A DNA stretch of 64,000 nucleotides, taken from Rhineura floridana. Lineage: Eukaryota > Chordata > Lepidosauria > Squamata > Rhineuridae. The stretch's first letter is position 1, and the number at the start of each line of letters is the position of its first letter. The notes beneath the pieces are model-generated. The model saw only the letters and a list, made by a program, of their open reading frames with translations, did no database searches and was not told where the DNA came from. Of the stretch, positions 21,901-31,986 are shown piece after piece. Both the position numbers and the translations under genes were made by a program. Location of the stretch: NCBI RefSeq assembly GCF_030035675.1, contig NC_084481.1, positions 230,484,927 through 230,548,926 of the forward strand, in the 5' to 3' direction.

Positions 21901-22084
21901 ATAATATTGACGTGAATTTGCATCAGGGATACATTCCGAAGATGCAACTGATAACTTGCTCTAATTAAATGTTGATGCAATGCTTACATGCAGTCATTCT
22001 TGTCATTTTAAAAAGAAATTTCACTTCCAGTTTCAGAAACGCTATTTTAACCCACATGTACATTTCAGTGATAGATGAACTGAC

Positions 22085-22168
22085 TAAGGTTGCAATCTTA
22101 TACACAGTTACCTGGAAGTAAGTCCCACTGAACTCAGTGGTGCTTACTTCTGATGGGCAGAGCAATCC
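22085..22168. repeat. Short palindromic repeat (AAGTAAGTCCCACTGAACTC)
   Basis: The left half 'GCAATCTTATACACAGTTAC' pairs with the right half 'GCAGAGCAATCCTAAAT' around GTCCCACTGAACTCAGTGG. Related pieces occur near 26460, 35405, 36400, 38695, 46288 and 59590. Confidence 0.55.
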
Positions 22169-22364
22169 TAAATATAGGAAGCCAGTGGAAATTATGCCAG
22201 TTTAAATTAACCGGCATAAGACACCCGTTTCAAACTCCTTTCAGGAGCAGGGGTGAAAAGCCTTTAGAGTGCAGTTTGATTTACACCACCCTTTTTGCCA
22301 GCGTAACTTCGGCTGGCTTGCCAGGTCATGTGACTGAGCTGAAAGAGGTTTGGAATAGGGGTAA

Positions 22365-22782
22365 GTCTCTCCCAGCAGAGTAGCAGCAAATTCAGAAGTG
22401 CAGGGTCCCATGTTAGTCACAGCCACTTGCCCTTCCCCCACTTTTTTTGCTGCTGGGTTGAGAATGAGATCCTTGTTAATGCCTTCTCCACAACAACAGA
22501 TGTCCCTAGGAGCCAATCAGCATGAAATAAAAGTATTAGCTGCTGAGAAGAGTCTTCTCAGTGACTGACTCACCTCTTTTTACTCAGATTGGTTCCAAAT
22601 CAGCAGGAAAGGACAAGATAGCATGTTAGAAGACTCTTCTCAGTGTCTAACAGACTCCCCTTTCATGCTGATTGGCTTGTAGGGTTCTGGAGACATAGGA
22701 ATCCTACTGGGACCTTGCTCCGTAAAAAGTAAAAGGTTTAAGACCTCTTGAGACCCTGGATGACTACACCCCCGGTCTCTCC
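22365..22782 (+). mobile_element. hAT MITE, family A, copy 1
   Basis: The element is 22373-22774 (402 bp), flanked by a perfect 8-bp duplication GTCTCTCC (22365-22372, 22775-22782). The left end is CAGCAGAGTAGCAGCAAATT and the right end GACTACACCCCCG. Inside is a long inverted repeat with arms 'CCAATCAGCATGAAA...AGAAGAGTCTTCT' and 'AGAAGACTCTTCT...CATGCTGATTGG'. It is non-coding. Confidence 0.88.
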
Positions 22783-23056
22783 TTGCCCTGTCCCGACCTT
22801 GCCACACCCCCAGAGTTCTCATTTTTGGGGACCCACACCGGCGCAGCTTCTGCTGGCTCAAGTTCCACTGGCTGAGCCCTGGCTTATGGCATACTCCAGT
22901 TTAAGTAGGTTGAGGGAGTTATGCCAGCACAGCCCCAGCTAAACCAGGAGAGCTCCTAGATCCACCAATTCCAAACTCACTCAGCCTGGTGGATCTTGGG
23001 TTTGATTGCTTTTTTTTAGACATGTATCTTCTCTCTTTAAACCACATTGCTGTTAC

Positions 23057-23146
23057 CTCTTTCCTTTTTTCCAGCATTTTCATCTTGAGTAAATACTGTC
23101 GTCTTCCAGCGGGGTGTAGAACAGCTTGCCCTCCCTGATCTAGCCC
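23057..23146 (-). CDS. CCDC198: CCDC198 exon 4 (coiled-coil)
   Basis: A 90-nt, phase-0 exon for residues 133-162. The acceptor is CCTCTCCTCTGGAAG ending at 23147 and the donor is AAAGAG|GTAACA at 23056. The sequence ends RRQYLLKMKMLEKRKE, matching mammalian NRQYLHKMQVLEMIRKRQE, a basic helical stretch likely to form the coiled coil that names the protein. The N-terminal half (GLDQGGQAVLHPAG) is less conserved but aligns without gaps. The acceptor lacks the usual CAG, so a start a few codons later (at CTAG or CAG) is possible. Confidence 0.85.
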
Positions 23147-23329
23147 CTTCCAGAGGAGAGGGGAAAACATATACATAAAACAAACTCAAAATTTCATCGC
23201 AATCCCATCCATCGCTGCATTGGTAAAGCTGAGACAGGAACAGGGTGTGCTGGCTTCTGTTCTCATGCTATTTAAAATCACAGCTTCTTAAGCGGTAGTG
23301 TAGAGGTGATGGCTCACTGTTTCTGTTTT

Positions 23330-23655
23330 GTTTCAGTTTTGCAAGTCTGATCCATCCAATTTTTGCATTAATCTGCGTATTTTATTTTGTTTTTTAAAAA
23401 CAATCCATACCAAAATTCATATTTAAATGCATACTTTAAATATGCACATCTTATCTCAATGTATGCATTTCTATTTTTTTTCTAAATGTATTTTATCCTA
23501 AAATACACACTTTTTAGTACTTTTGGGTATGTGTTGACCTGCAAAATTTATCACAAAGTTCAGAGTGTAAAAACTAAAAGATAATTATGTTCCAGTCCAT
23601 ATATTACTCTAGGATGTGCAAATTAGGTCAGTTTGCTTTAAAATGCAGACCAGAT
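23330..23655 (+). repeat. AT-rich interspersed repeat copy
   Basis: 'AAATGTATTTTATCCTAAAA' and 'CACAAAGTTCAGAGTGTAAA' match the repeat at 50222-50535. Intron 3 of CCDC198. Confidence 0.5.
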
Positions 23656-23947
23656 TAAATGCTTCTTAATCTCTAGCATGGGTGTAAACATAGTTCTGTG
23701 TGGGAACAGGCAAGCTGAGAATGTAAGACTTGGTCTGCTGAAGCAAACTGAAGTCTAGCAAACAAGTATTTGCCACTATGGATCGCAGGAAGCAGATTTC
23801 TGCTTTCAAGTTTTGCATATCTTAAGAATGAGTTTGTGGCAAGAGACTTAATAAACTAGAACAGATCAAACTTTAGACTGGATTTGACTAGTCAAATCCC
23901 CCGCCACAAAAAGGGGGCATGAAAATTTAATGACCATCCTGGATTGC

Positions 23948-24355
23948 CAGATCAACAGTGGAGTGACAAGTTCAGAAGTGCAGGGTCCCTTCGTGATAGT
24001 CAGAGCCATGCCACCTCCTCCCTTTTCTTTTTGCTGCTGGGTCGAGAATGAGATCCTTGCTAATGCCTTCTTCCATTACAACAGACATCCCTAGGTGCCA
24101 ATTGGCATGAAAGGGGAGAGTATTAGCTACTGAGAAAAGTCCTGTCAGTGGCGGGCTCACCTCCTTTCACTGATTGGCTCCAATCAGCAGGAAAGGACAA
24201 GGAAGCATGGTAGAAGACTCTTCTCAGTGGCTAACACACTCCCCTTTCGTGCTGATTGGCTTGTAGGATGCTGGAGACATTGGGACCCTGCTCCCAAAAA
24301 TGTAAGGGGTCTAAGACCCCCTGAGACTCTGGACAGCTACACCCCTGCAGATCCA
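23948..24355 (+). mobile_element. hAT MITE, family A, copy 2
   Basis: The element is 23956-24347 (392 bp) between 8-bp flanks CAGATCAA (23948-23955) and CAGATCCA (24348-24355), 7 of 8 identical. The ends are CAGTGGAGTGACAAGTTCAG and CAGCTACACCCCTG. The internal fold-back is the same as in copy 1. Confidence 0.86.
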
Positions 24356-24367
24356 TGTCCATCTAGC

Positions 24368-24460
24368 CTAGGAATGGGGACCCTCTGGCCTTCCAGGTGT
24401 TGTTGGACTCCAGTTCCCACCATCCCTGGCCAGCATGGCACCAGGTTTCCCATTCCTGAT
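24368..24460. repeat. Palindromic MITE (short)
   Basis: 'GGGGACCCTCTGGCCTTCCA' and 'GGACTCCAGTTCCCACCATC', then 'CCAGCATGGCACCAGG', belong to the family described at 10487. Confidence 0.55.
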
Positions 24461-24872
24461 TTAGTCCACCATTATGTTTCTACCAGCAGACATCAAGATG
24501 CCTTTGGAACAGGGGCGAAGCATTGGCAGACTGGGGACTGGAGGCAGCCTACAGGGCCTCTCAGTTTGGTATGCTGGAGGATTCTTGGGCTCGGCTCTGT
24601 CCCCTGAAGTCAGCTCCACCTCCACCTCCTGTGCTCCACTGCTGTTTACAGTTTACCCTTGTTCCCAGGCAGTCTTCTGCTCAAAGCAGGGCCTGAAAAC
24701 AATGGGCTTTTCTTATGTCCCCTGCATGTGATTGATAGATTCTTCCGTGGCCTGGGTTAAGCAGGCTTTTTAAAAAAGTGTGCTTACTGTAGCATAGGGT
24801 TGGACCCGAAGGTTAACCTGTTCTTACTGCATAAACATTTTCCTTCCTCTCTTTTGCCTGTGACCCACCAAC

Positions 24873-24959
24873 CTTTGCTTCGCATGCTGCTGCCGTGCAT
24901 TGCAAGCTCAAGAACTTCTCCGGAGGGATGTCTTTTGCAAGAATGAAAGGCTCCAGCTT
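24873..24959 (-). CDS. CCDC198: CCDC198 exon 3
   Basis: An 87-nt, phase-0 exon for residues 104-132. The acceptor is CTTTGCAG ending at 24960 and the donor is GCAAAG|GTTGGT at 24872. It begins KLEPFILAKDIPPEKFLSL, aligning with mammalian KLEPIDLPRVITSGRLLS, and ends in ACEAK where mammals have MHKAKQ. This is the most diverged exon and was found through the KLEP start, splice sites and phase. Its order between exons 2 and 4 supports it. Confidence 0.85.
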
Positions 24960-25514
24960 CTGCAAAGCCAAGAAGAGTTAGGCTGTTTAACACCACCTTG
25001 CATTTCCAAGACAAACAACTTGAAGCTCCTTCTTAATCAATGTTCCACAGATTTGTTCTGCACATTGAGGGGAAGTGGGTGGTTGCTAAATGTCACCATT
25101 CCCCGACCTCTGTGCACTGAGGTGAAGGCAAGAATTGGGTTTCCATGTGTGCACAGCAGAAAATGCACAGATCCTTTCACATGTTCAGGAACCTTGACTG
25201 AAGTGGGCGAGGTCAGCCAATGTTCCCCCTCCACACGTAGAATGGACACATGGAGCACTTGTGAGAAAAGAACTCCGTTATCTTAACTATATAGCTGGCC
25301 ATCTTGATTATTGTGACCAGGCTTATTGGTACCTTGCCATGACGTGACAAGGGGGACTTAACAAATGGAAGTAGATGGAGTGGAATCTCTTTCTGGCCTC
25401 TGGAATATTGCACCTACCAATGTTGGGGAAGAGACAGCTAGAAGCAGTTTGCAGTTTGAATTTCAAAATGGAGACAAAGAGCTGGTAATTATTTAGCTCA
25501 GCCTCTGCCTAACT

Positions 25515-25610
25515 TGGCATCATCTAGCTGTTTTGGACTACAACTCCCATCAGCCTGTGCTGGCTGGGATTGATGGGAGCTGTAATCCAAAAAAGCCGAA
25601 GGGCACTTAG
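25515..25610. repeat. Palindromic MITE (short)
   Basis: 'GGACTACAACTCCCATCAGC' and 'GATGGGAGCTGTAATCC' are inverted partners around CTGTGCTGGCTGGGA. Same family as at 10487. Confidence 0.6.
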
Positions 25611-26100
25611 TTGGGGGAGATTGCTTTAGCTGGCTAAAACAAAGGCATTGATGCTCAGAGTATCCGATGCAGGACCAGGAGTTTTGCTGCCTTCTATAGA
25701 GGCCTGTTTGCTTCCACTTCTATACTCTGTTTCTCTGTTTGTAAATAGGACAAACGTTAGGAAGAGACCAGAAATCTCCAGCACTCGTTCATCCATTGGA
25801 AACGTTACGCTTGCCCATGTGGACTCACTATTACTGGGGAAAGAGAGAAATGCTTCACAATGGCACAGGGCAGTTTCATGCTGTTCCACCAGAAAAAAAA
25901 ATGTGGTGGTGGTGAAACACTTATTTGGTTAAACCCACAACACTTACTCAAATAATTAAAACTTACAATACAGAATATTGTAACAGGATCAAGACCAGAT
26001 AATAAAAATACACAAATTATGAAGCACAGATCCCAAAACTGGAATACCACACATGCTCAAATTGACCTCATTAGACGTGTCCACCAAGGGATGGCATAGC
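25611..26100. other. Unannotated intron 2 sequence of CCDC198
   Basis: No exon, RNA or clear repeat is recognised here. Two overlapping open frames on opposite strands have no known similarity. Confidence 0.4.
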
Positions 26101-26104
26101 AGTA

Positions 26105-26218
26105 AAGCATAGGAAGCTGCCTTGGACCAGGTCAGACTATTTGTCCGTCTAGCCCAGTATTGTCTGCTCTGACCAGCAGCAGCTCTCCAGCAAAGAAGGA
26201 TCTTTCCCATTACCTGCT
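26105..26218 (-). repeat. tRNA-derived SINE with CR1-like tail, fragment
   Basis: The words 'AGGAAGCTGCCTTGGACCAG', 'GTCAGACTATTTGTCCGTCT' and 'GCAGCAGCTCTCC' are the tail part of the SINE seen fully at 51348-51535. Confidence 0.6.
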
Positions 26219-26224
26219 AGGTGG

Positions 26225-26460
26225 GTTTTAATGGTTTAAATCTGTATACTTGTTTTTAATGTTATTAATTGTTGTAAACCACCCAGAGAACTTTGGCTAT
26301 GGAGCGGTATATAAATGAAATAAATAATTTTTTTAAAAATGTTTTTTTAAAAGATGATGTTTTTAAAGACGCTTTGTTTTAATATGTTTTAAAGTCTCTG
26401 TTTTTAAGATGTTCTAAAGTGCTTTTAGTGGTTTTGTTTGCCACCTTGAACATATTTGCA
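26225..26460 (+). mobile_element. L2-type LINE 3' tails (two scraps)
   Basis: 'CACCCAGAGAACTTTGGCTA', 'TGGAGCGGTATATAAATG' followed by AAATAAATAA is an L2 end. A second T-rich 3'UTR scrap follows to about 26460. Confidence 0.6.
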
Positions 26461-26519
26461 TAGTACAATCCTGTGCATGTTTATGCAGAAGTAGGGCTCA
26501 TTTCCAGCCAAGTAAGCCT

Positions 26520-27745
26520 TAGTCCTCCTTGGACCAAGATGGAGGTGTGAAAATTGGAGAAAGAAATATCAATAATTTTATGCAGATGATACCATACTAT
26601 TGGCAGAAACCAGTAATGATTTGAAACGAATGCTGATGAAAGTTAAAGAGGAAACCACAAAAGCAGGCCTACAGCTCAACATAAAAAAGACTAAAGTAAT
26701 GACAACAGAAGATTTATGTAACTTTACAGTTGACAATGAGGAGATTGAACTTGTCAAGGATTATCAATACCTCGGCACAATCATTAACCAAAATGGAGAC
26801 CATAGTCAAGAAATCAGAAGAAGGCTAGGACTGCGGGGGATGGGATGGCAGCTATGAGAGAACTAGAAAAGGTCCTCAAATGCAAAGAGGTATCACTGAA
26901 CACCAAAGTCAGGATCATTCAGACCATGGTATTCCCGATTTCTGTGTATGGATGTGAAAGTTGGACAGTGAAAAAAGCGGATAAGAGAAAAATCAACTCA
27001 TTTGAAATGTGGTGTTGGAGGAGAGATTTGCACATACCATGGACTGTGAAAAAGACAAATAATTGGGTGTTGAAAAAATTGGAAATGGACTGCTCAAGTC
27101 GATCCCGACTTATGGCGACCCTCTGAATAGGGATTTCATGGTAAGCGGTATTCAGAGGGAGTTTACCATTGCCTCCCTCTGAGGCTAGTCCTCCCCAGCT
27201 GGCTAGGGCCTGCTCAGCTTGCCACAGCTGCACAAGCCAGCTCCTTCCTTGTCCGCAACTGCCAGCTGGGGGCAACTGGGCTCCTTGGGACTATGCAGCT
27301 TGCCCACGGCTGCCCAGGTGGCAGGGCACATAACCCCTGAGCCACTCCCTGTGGGGGTGATCTTTAGCTGGCCCTTGACACCCAGGAGACATGAGCAGGG
27401 ATTTGAACTCACAGCCTCTGGACTCCCAGCCAGGCTCTCCTCCCCACTGTGCTAATTTGTTAGAATAAATTAAACCAGAACTGTCACTAGAAGCTAAAAT
27501 GATGAAACTGAGATTATACTTTGGACACATCATGAGAAGACCTGATTCACTAGAAAAGACAATAATGCTGAGAAAAGCAGAAGAGAGTAGAAAAAGAGGA
27601 AGGCCAAACAAGAGATGGATTGATACCATAAAGGAAGCCACAGACCTGAACTTACAAGGTCTGAACAGGGTGGTTCACGACAGATGCTCTTGGAGGTCGC
27701 TGATTCATAGGGTCGCCATAAGTCGTAATCGACTTGAAGGTACAT
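26520..27745 (+). mobile_element. BovB (RTE) LINE 3' part, with nested SINE
   Basis: Encodes the end of the BovB reverse transcriptase, including the catalytic YADD box (26579-26590), then AETSNDLKRMLMKVKEETTK, 'LVKDYQYLGTIINQNGDHSQ', CESWTVKKADKRK and the C-terminal DSLEKTIMLRKAEESRKRG. The copy has a frame slip near 26845 and is split by a SINE at 27081-27457. It ends in the BovB tail (GTAATCGACTTGAAGG). Intron 2 of CCDC198. Confidence 0.9.
27068..27471 (-). mobile_element. Long Sauria-type SINE nested in BovB
   Basis: The element is 27081-27457 (377 bp, minus strand), flanked by TGTTGAAAAAATT (27068-27080) and TGTTAGAATAAATT (27458-27471), a target duplication of the BovB host. The head has a tRNA-like B box (GAGTTCAAATCCC). 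The tail is BovB-like (TCGCCATAAGTCGGGATCGA). Between them lie about 150 bp of GC-rich sequence that is absent from the ordinary Sauria SINE at 27838. Confidence 0.82.
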
Positions 27746-27825
27746 AAAAACAAGCCTTAGTATCACTTGTGAAAATCCTGCTAAGATGATCTGCAGCATT
27801 CTTTTGGCTTTTTTTTAAAGCGTAC

Positions 27826-28071
27826 TCATTTAAACATTAGACCCAGTGTGGTGTAATGTTGGACTACGACATGGGAGACCGGCATTCGAATCCCCACACA
27901 GCCATGAAGCTCACTGGGTGACCTTGGGCCAGTCACGGCCTCTCAGCCTCAGAGGAAGGCAACGGTAAAACTACCTCTGAATACTGTTTACCATGAAAAT
28001 CCTATTCATAGGGTCGCCATAAGCTGGGATCGACTTGAAGGCAGGCCATTTCATTTTTTTCATTTAAACAT
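27826..28071 (+). mobile_element. Sauria SINE with perfect 12-bp target duplication
   Basis: The element is 27838-28059 (222 bp). TCATTTAAACAT occurs at 27826-27837 and 28060-28071. The tRNA-like head has box A (GTGGTGTAATG) and box B (GGCATTCGAATCC). The middle 'CAGCCTCAGAGGAAGGCAAC' is the Sauria core, and the tail GGGTCGCCATAAGCTGGGAT resembles the BovB 3' end, which explains mobilisation by BovB. The intact flanks suggest a fairly young insertion. Confidence 0.9.
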
Positions 28072-28134
28072 GGCCAGTAGGTGGCAGCATGTAACACTAC
28101 AAAGCTACCTCTTCTTCAAGCCAATTCGATACTC

Positions 28135-28245
28135 CCAGACAGTGGAGGCTGGCGGCTCCGATGTCGGGGCAGTGAATCTGCTCCGGGTTTTAGTCCAAAC
28201 TTTCAAGGAGCTGTCCAAGATGCCACAAGGAGGCCACCAGCCTCC
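28135..28245. repeat. MITE-end repeat (GGTTTTAGTCCAAACTTTCA)
   Basis: Shares 'CTCCGGGTTTTAGTCCAAAC' and 'GGAGCTGTCCAAGATGC' with 16868-16992 and, inverted, with 50540-50655. Confidence 0.55.
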
Positions 28246-28319
28246 CTTGTGCCCAGGTAGAAATTTTCCGACTGCTGACTTCTGCTAGAGTGCTTTTCAC
28301 ACCATGCATCTTTTAGATG

Positions 28320-28412
28320 TACATAGGAACAAATGACACTGCCTCGTGCCAAGTCAGATCACTGGTCCATCTAGCTCAGTATTGTCTGCACTGACTGGCA
28401 GCAGCTCTCCAG
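28320..28412 (-). repeat. tRNA-derived SINE with CR1-like tail, fragment
   Basis: 'ACATAGGAACAAATGACACT' and 'GATCACTGGTCCATCTAGCT', then 'GACTGGCAGCAGCTCTCCAG', are the tail of the SINE at 51348-51535. Confidence 0.6.
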
Positions 28413-28414
28413 TG

Positions 28415-28905
28415 CCACATCCACGCCATACATTTGAAGCACTATCATACCACTTTAAACAGTCATGGCTTCCCCCAAAGTATCCTGGGAACTATAGTTT
28501 ATTAAGGGTGCTGACAGTTGTTAGGAGACCCCTGTTCCCTTCACAGAGCTACAATTCCCCAGAATGGTTTCACAGTCAAGCCCTCTTCCCAAGGCACTCT
28601 GGGAATTGTAGTTCCATGAGGGCAAGAGACATTTCCTAATGACTCTCGGCGTTCTTCGCAAACTACAGACTTTCCTCTTCTCCCAGGCATTTTAGCATGT
28701 GTTTTTAAATTGCTTTTTAAAAATGTGTTTTTAAATTTGTATATTTGTTTTTAATGTTTTTAATTGTAAACTGCCCAGAGAGCTTCAGCTATGGGGCGGT
28801 ATACAAATGCAATACATAAATAAAGTTCCGAGGATTCTTGGGGGGAAGCCATGACTGTTAAAGTGGTATCATAGCGCTTTAAAGATCTGGTGCAGATGTG
28901 GCCCA
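28415..28905. mobile_element. Palindromic MITE with nested L2 3' end
   Basis: The left half starts near GCCACATCCACGCCATAC and reads CAGTCATGGCTTCCCCCAAA, then GGTGCTGACAGTTGTTAGG. The right half ends 'GGGAAGCCATGACTG ... GGTGCAGATGTGGCCC'. About 160 bp of sense L2 3' end (28664-28826) interrupts the right half. Same family as at 15862. Confidence 0.75.
28664..28826 (+). mobile_element. L2-type LINE 3' end nested in MITE
   Basis: 'CTTTCCTCTTCTCCCAGGCA' through 'CTGCCCAGAGAGCTTCAGCT', ending in ACATAAATAAA, matches 9035-9243. Confidence 0.75.
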
Positions 28906-29625
28906 CAATTCCAGGCAATTAGAGTGGATGAAAGCAATCTGTTGCCCAGACTCATCAAACCCATTAACCCCTCCCTCCCAGACTTTTTGCAGTTAGGGAA
29001 ATGCACTGAAATGTGTGGGATGAATGATTGATGAAGACACTCATTGTCATAAAGCCTCCCTTGCAAAGCAATCAGAACAAATGCCCAGTAAAGACTGGGC
29101 ATCTTCTAACCTCATAAGGTTTGTGAAAGCAAATCAGGATGAAGGCTCACTAAGGTGCTTGCTTGCAGAAGCCCCCGGGGGGTGGGTGCGGGGCTGAATC
29201 TTAAGAACAAACTGAAAACAGATCCTTGAAGCTTGGCTTTGTGTCCTTGCACTGATTGAAAAAGGTCATCTTCCTCTCTGTTCCAGGATCAGCTCAATCA
29301 ATTTTGCTGCCTGCTCCTGCTCCCCACTTCCAGGTCCCATATCGTGTACAGAAGCCAACTAGGTTGAATCTCCAACAGTGGCAACAGGGCAATATCTTCC
29401 ACCACAGCTGAGGGCAGCAAGATAGCTTGGGGAGGGAGTGCTGGGACAGCTGCGTGCCCCCCCCAGCCATCCATTAAGGTGCTGCCTCTCCACCTGCTTA
29501 AACAAAAGTTGCAAAATGCAGCAGCACCAGCACTGGCCATGTGTCATGTGAGCAGAGCAATGTGTACATGTGCATGATTCCTGGTGGAGCACATGACCTG
29601 GGCTAGCTGCCCCACTGCTTGCCCG
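28906..29625. other. Unannotated intron 2 sequence
   Basis: No exon is seen. A block near 29080-29170 resembles 32365-32460 ('TCAGAACAAATG', 'AGACTGGGCAT', 'GCAAATC'), so part of it is an unnamed repeat. Confidence 0.4.
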
Positions 29626-29676
29626 CTAGGGATGCGCTAGAAGTCTGTACAATTTGGATTTGGTACCGAATTTTCC
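29626..29676 (+). repeat. AT-rich DNA-transposon-like repeat, left part
   Basis: Matches 53336-53385 (GGATGTGCTAGAATTCC-type start, 'CAATTTGGATTTGGTAC'). The rest of the copy continues at 31987-32200, on the other side of the L1 insertion. Confidence 0.65.
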
Positions 29677-29876
29677 TTTTTTTTATCATTAATTTTATTC
29701 AAATTTTCAAACACAAAACAAAACAAAACAAAAAAGAAACAAATTAAACAATAAAATAAAATGTTGACTTCCGATTTGTCGCAGATCAGTTATAGGTCTA
29801 TGATATATAACAAACCTGTCTCTTAATATATTACAAAATCACTTTCCTCCAGTAGTTATCCTTTTCAGTGGCGGCC

Positions 29877-30143
29877 CCCACCCTCTGGAACTCCCTCCCA
29901 CAAGATCTTCGGCACATCTCTTCCTTGAATATGTTCCGCAAGGCCTTAAAGACCTGGCTCTTTCAACAGGCTTTTGGGATTTCTGGGGAGGCTTAATATT
30001 TTTTGTTTACATGCCTCCTATTATGTATTGTTTGTTTTATAATTTGTACTATTACACTGTATTTTTGTATTGTATTTTGCTATATTTATTGTATGTACGT
30101 CGCCTAGAGTGGCCACTGGCCAGATAGGCGACACATAAATTAA

Positions 30144-30220
<77 letters not shown>

Positions 30221-30222
30221 AT
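29877..30222 (+). mobile_element. L2-type LINE 3' end with (ATT)n tail, nested in L1
   Basis: Starts 'TGGCGGCCCCCACCCTCTGG' and 'AACTCCCTCCCACAAGATC', runs through 'GACCTGGCTCTTTCAACAGG' and 'GTCGCCTAGAGTGGCCACTG', and ends in an (ATT)n run (30142-30196) grading into ATC repeats. Confidence 0.75.
30142..30218. repeat. (ATT)n / (ATCATT)n microsatellite
   Basis: About 18 ATT units followed by TATCATT-type units, grown from the L2 tail. Confidence 0.9.
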
Positions 30223-30329
30223 CATCAAATCTCATTAACATCACTTTATTCTTTCCGCAAAAAGTCAAAGAGAGGTTTCCACTCCTTGAGAAATATATCC
30301 ATCGATTTTTCTCCAAATAAACATGTCAA

Positions 30330-31157
30330 TTAATCCATCTCATCAAGTCTGCTAGGTCCAGTAATTTCAATAGCCATTTTCCCATTATCAGTGTCAATTC
30401 CATCTTCCAACTTCCATCCTGCACCCATAATAATCTTGCTGTCATAGTCATATAGTAAGAGTCTGATGGGAATTTCCTTCATCACAAATATTTCCTTGCC
30501 ATCAGTTCTGAATGTGTTGCTGAAATATTGTTGTAAAGTCATATCTCTGTTCCTCTTTTTTACGAAATGCACTAGCACATCTCTTGAGAGTTTTTCCATT
30601 GTCACATATCTGGAATTAATTCTATAAATTTTCTCTATTTCAAGTTCCATCAAATCATTCCAGTCCAGAAATTCCATTGAAACATTGATAGCTTTATCTC
30701 TGATATCTTCATCAATTTCTCCAGGGACAACGCCAAATTCCAAACAGTAATCTTTATCTCCAGGATCCACAAACTCCAAATATTTTTCCAGTTCCACACT
30801 TGATATATCTGTTCCAATCTCCAGGACTTGCATCCTCCCTTTAATTTTTGCCATAAAGTCCAAATCTTTTTCCAATTCCACATTTGATATATCTGATCCA
30901 ATCTCCAGAATTTGCTCCTTCCCTTTAATTTCTTTTTCATCTTCTATTTTTTGTCCATCTGCTTCTTTTCTCATATAATCCTTTATTTCTTTCAGCTCCT
31001 GTTTCACTTTACCAAATTCAGTTGCCATCTCTTGTCTACTCTGTCCCAGTTCTTGTTTCGTTATCTTAATCTCATCCATTATCTTCTGAAACATATCCAG
31101 AAGGGAAAACCCTTCCAGGGGTACATCCAGGGTCTCTGCCACTTCTTTGATTGTCAT
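30330..31157 (-). CDS. L1 ORF1-like protein fused to an ORF2-like end
   Basis: A 275-codon open frame. Residues 15-75 are heptad-rich (coiled coil; LDMFQKIMDEIKITKQEL). Then come two near-repeats of about 30 residues (ILEIGSDISNVELEKDLDF and VLEIGTDISSVELEKYLEF). An L1 RNA-binding (RRM) domain follows: YCLEFGVVPGEIDEDIRDKA, then IEKIYRINSRYVTMEKLSRD. The start of the C-terminal domain is GKEIFVMKEIPIRLL. After that the sequence no longer looks like ORF1. Beyond the stop the same frame reads LFGEKSMDIFLKEWKPLFDF, which resembles an L1 ORF2 C-terminus. An internal deletion joining ORF1 to ORF2 explains this. It is not a host gene. Confidence 0.7.
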   Translation of the reverse strand: MTIKEVAETLDVPLEGFSLLDMFQKIMDEIKITKQELGQSRQEMATEFGKVKQELKEIKDYMRKEADGQKIEDEKEIKGKEQILEIGSDISNVELEKDLDFMAKIKGRMQVLEIGTDISSVELEKYLEFVDPGDKDYCLEFGVVPGEIDEDIRDKAINVSMEFLDWNDLMELEIEKIYRINSRYVTMEKLSRDVLVHFVKKRNRDMTLQQYFSNTFRTDGKEIFVMKEIPIRLLLYDYDSKIIMGAGWKLEDGIDTDNGKMAIEITGPSRLDEMD

Positions 31158-31986
31158 TCTTAAAGCCGAAGAAAAAACCCTTCAAATTTCCAACATAACC
31201 ACAATTCCCAAGCAAAGAGTAATTTGCTTCTTTTTCCAGCAATAAGGGAGTTAATATTCCAGGCCTGTTGACATCATCTGGCCAGCACAGTTCTTATCTC
31301 CCGCACGTCCAAGAATGCAAAACAAATTTGGTTCACAGCGCCGAACAATTAGTAACATACACGAACAGCAGATTCGTCTAAAGAAAGTAGTCTAAGAAAA
31401 AGTAGTCCCAGACATATATCAATCAAATAATCATCTAAATCAGATTTTCTCTTCGGGTAAGTTGCCCCTCATCCGTTTTAATCTTTATAGTTTCCAAATT
31501 CAGGCCAGCTTTTTGCCATAAAAAATAAGATAAGCTTTTTAAATTTTCTTTCCTCCTCCTTAATTCCTTGTATAAAAGAGAGAAGTGTAACTCACCCAGG
31601 TATCTTGATTTCTGATTCTTAAACAAATCTCTTTTACTGTAGTAATTTAAGCCAAATGATAAGATTAGACAGAAGAAAGCTCGCCCGTTGTGGATAGTTT
31701 AAAAGAAAAAACGTCTCGCTTTTTTTCAGCCCAGCTTGCTGGAAGTCCTAACTCCGTCCTCGGCTGCTAGGTATGCCTTCTTTTCCCAGGGAATTCCTGA
31801 TCAATTACAGCCACAGACAGCCCAACGAAGTTTCTGTGGATAATCTCTCCGGTTCACCCTTGCCTGGGAGAACATTTATACCAGTCAAAGTTCCCTTTTG
31901 ACTGATTCTAAACTGAAAAAAGCTTCCTCTGAGACTGAGCTCATCTCAGAGGCAGCCACAGGCGGAGCAATCCTTCCGGGAAGTCC
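31158..31986 (-). promoter_or_regulatory. L1 5'UTR (probable internal promoter region)
   Basis: Leader sequence between the 5' target duplication and ORF1. L1 5'UTRs carry internal promoters, but no specific site was identified here. A short frame at 31435-31626 is not recognised. Confidence 0.5.

Noticed and set aside
25730-25860. A minus-strand exon after TTTCCCCAG
   Set aside because: All frames meet stops or show no similarity to CCDC198.
30330-31157. A host gene for a 275-residue coiled-coil protein
   Set aside because: It has L1 ORF1 RRM words, lies between L1 target duplications and has no splice sites.
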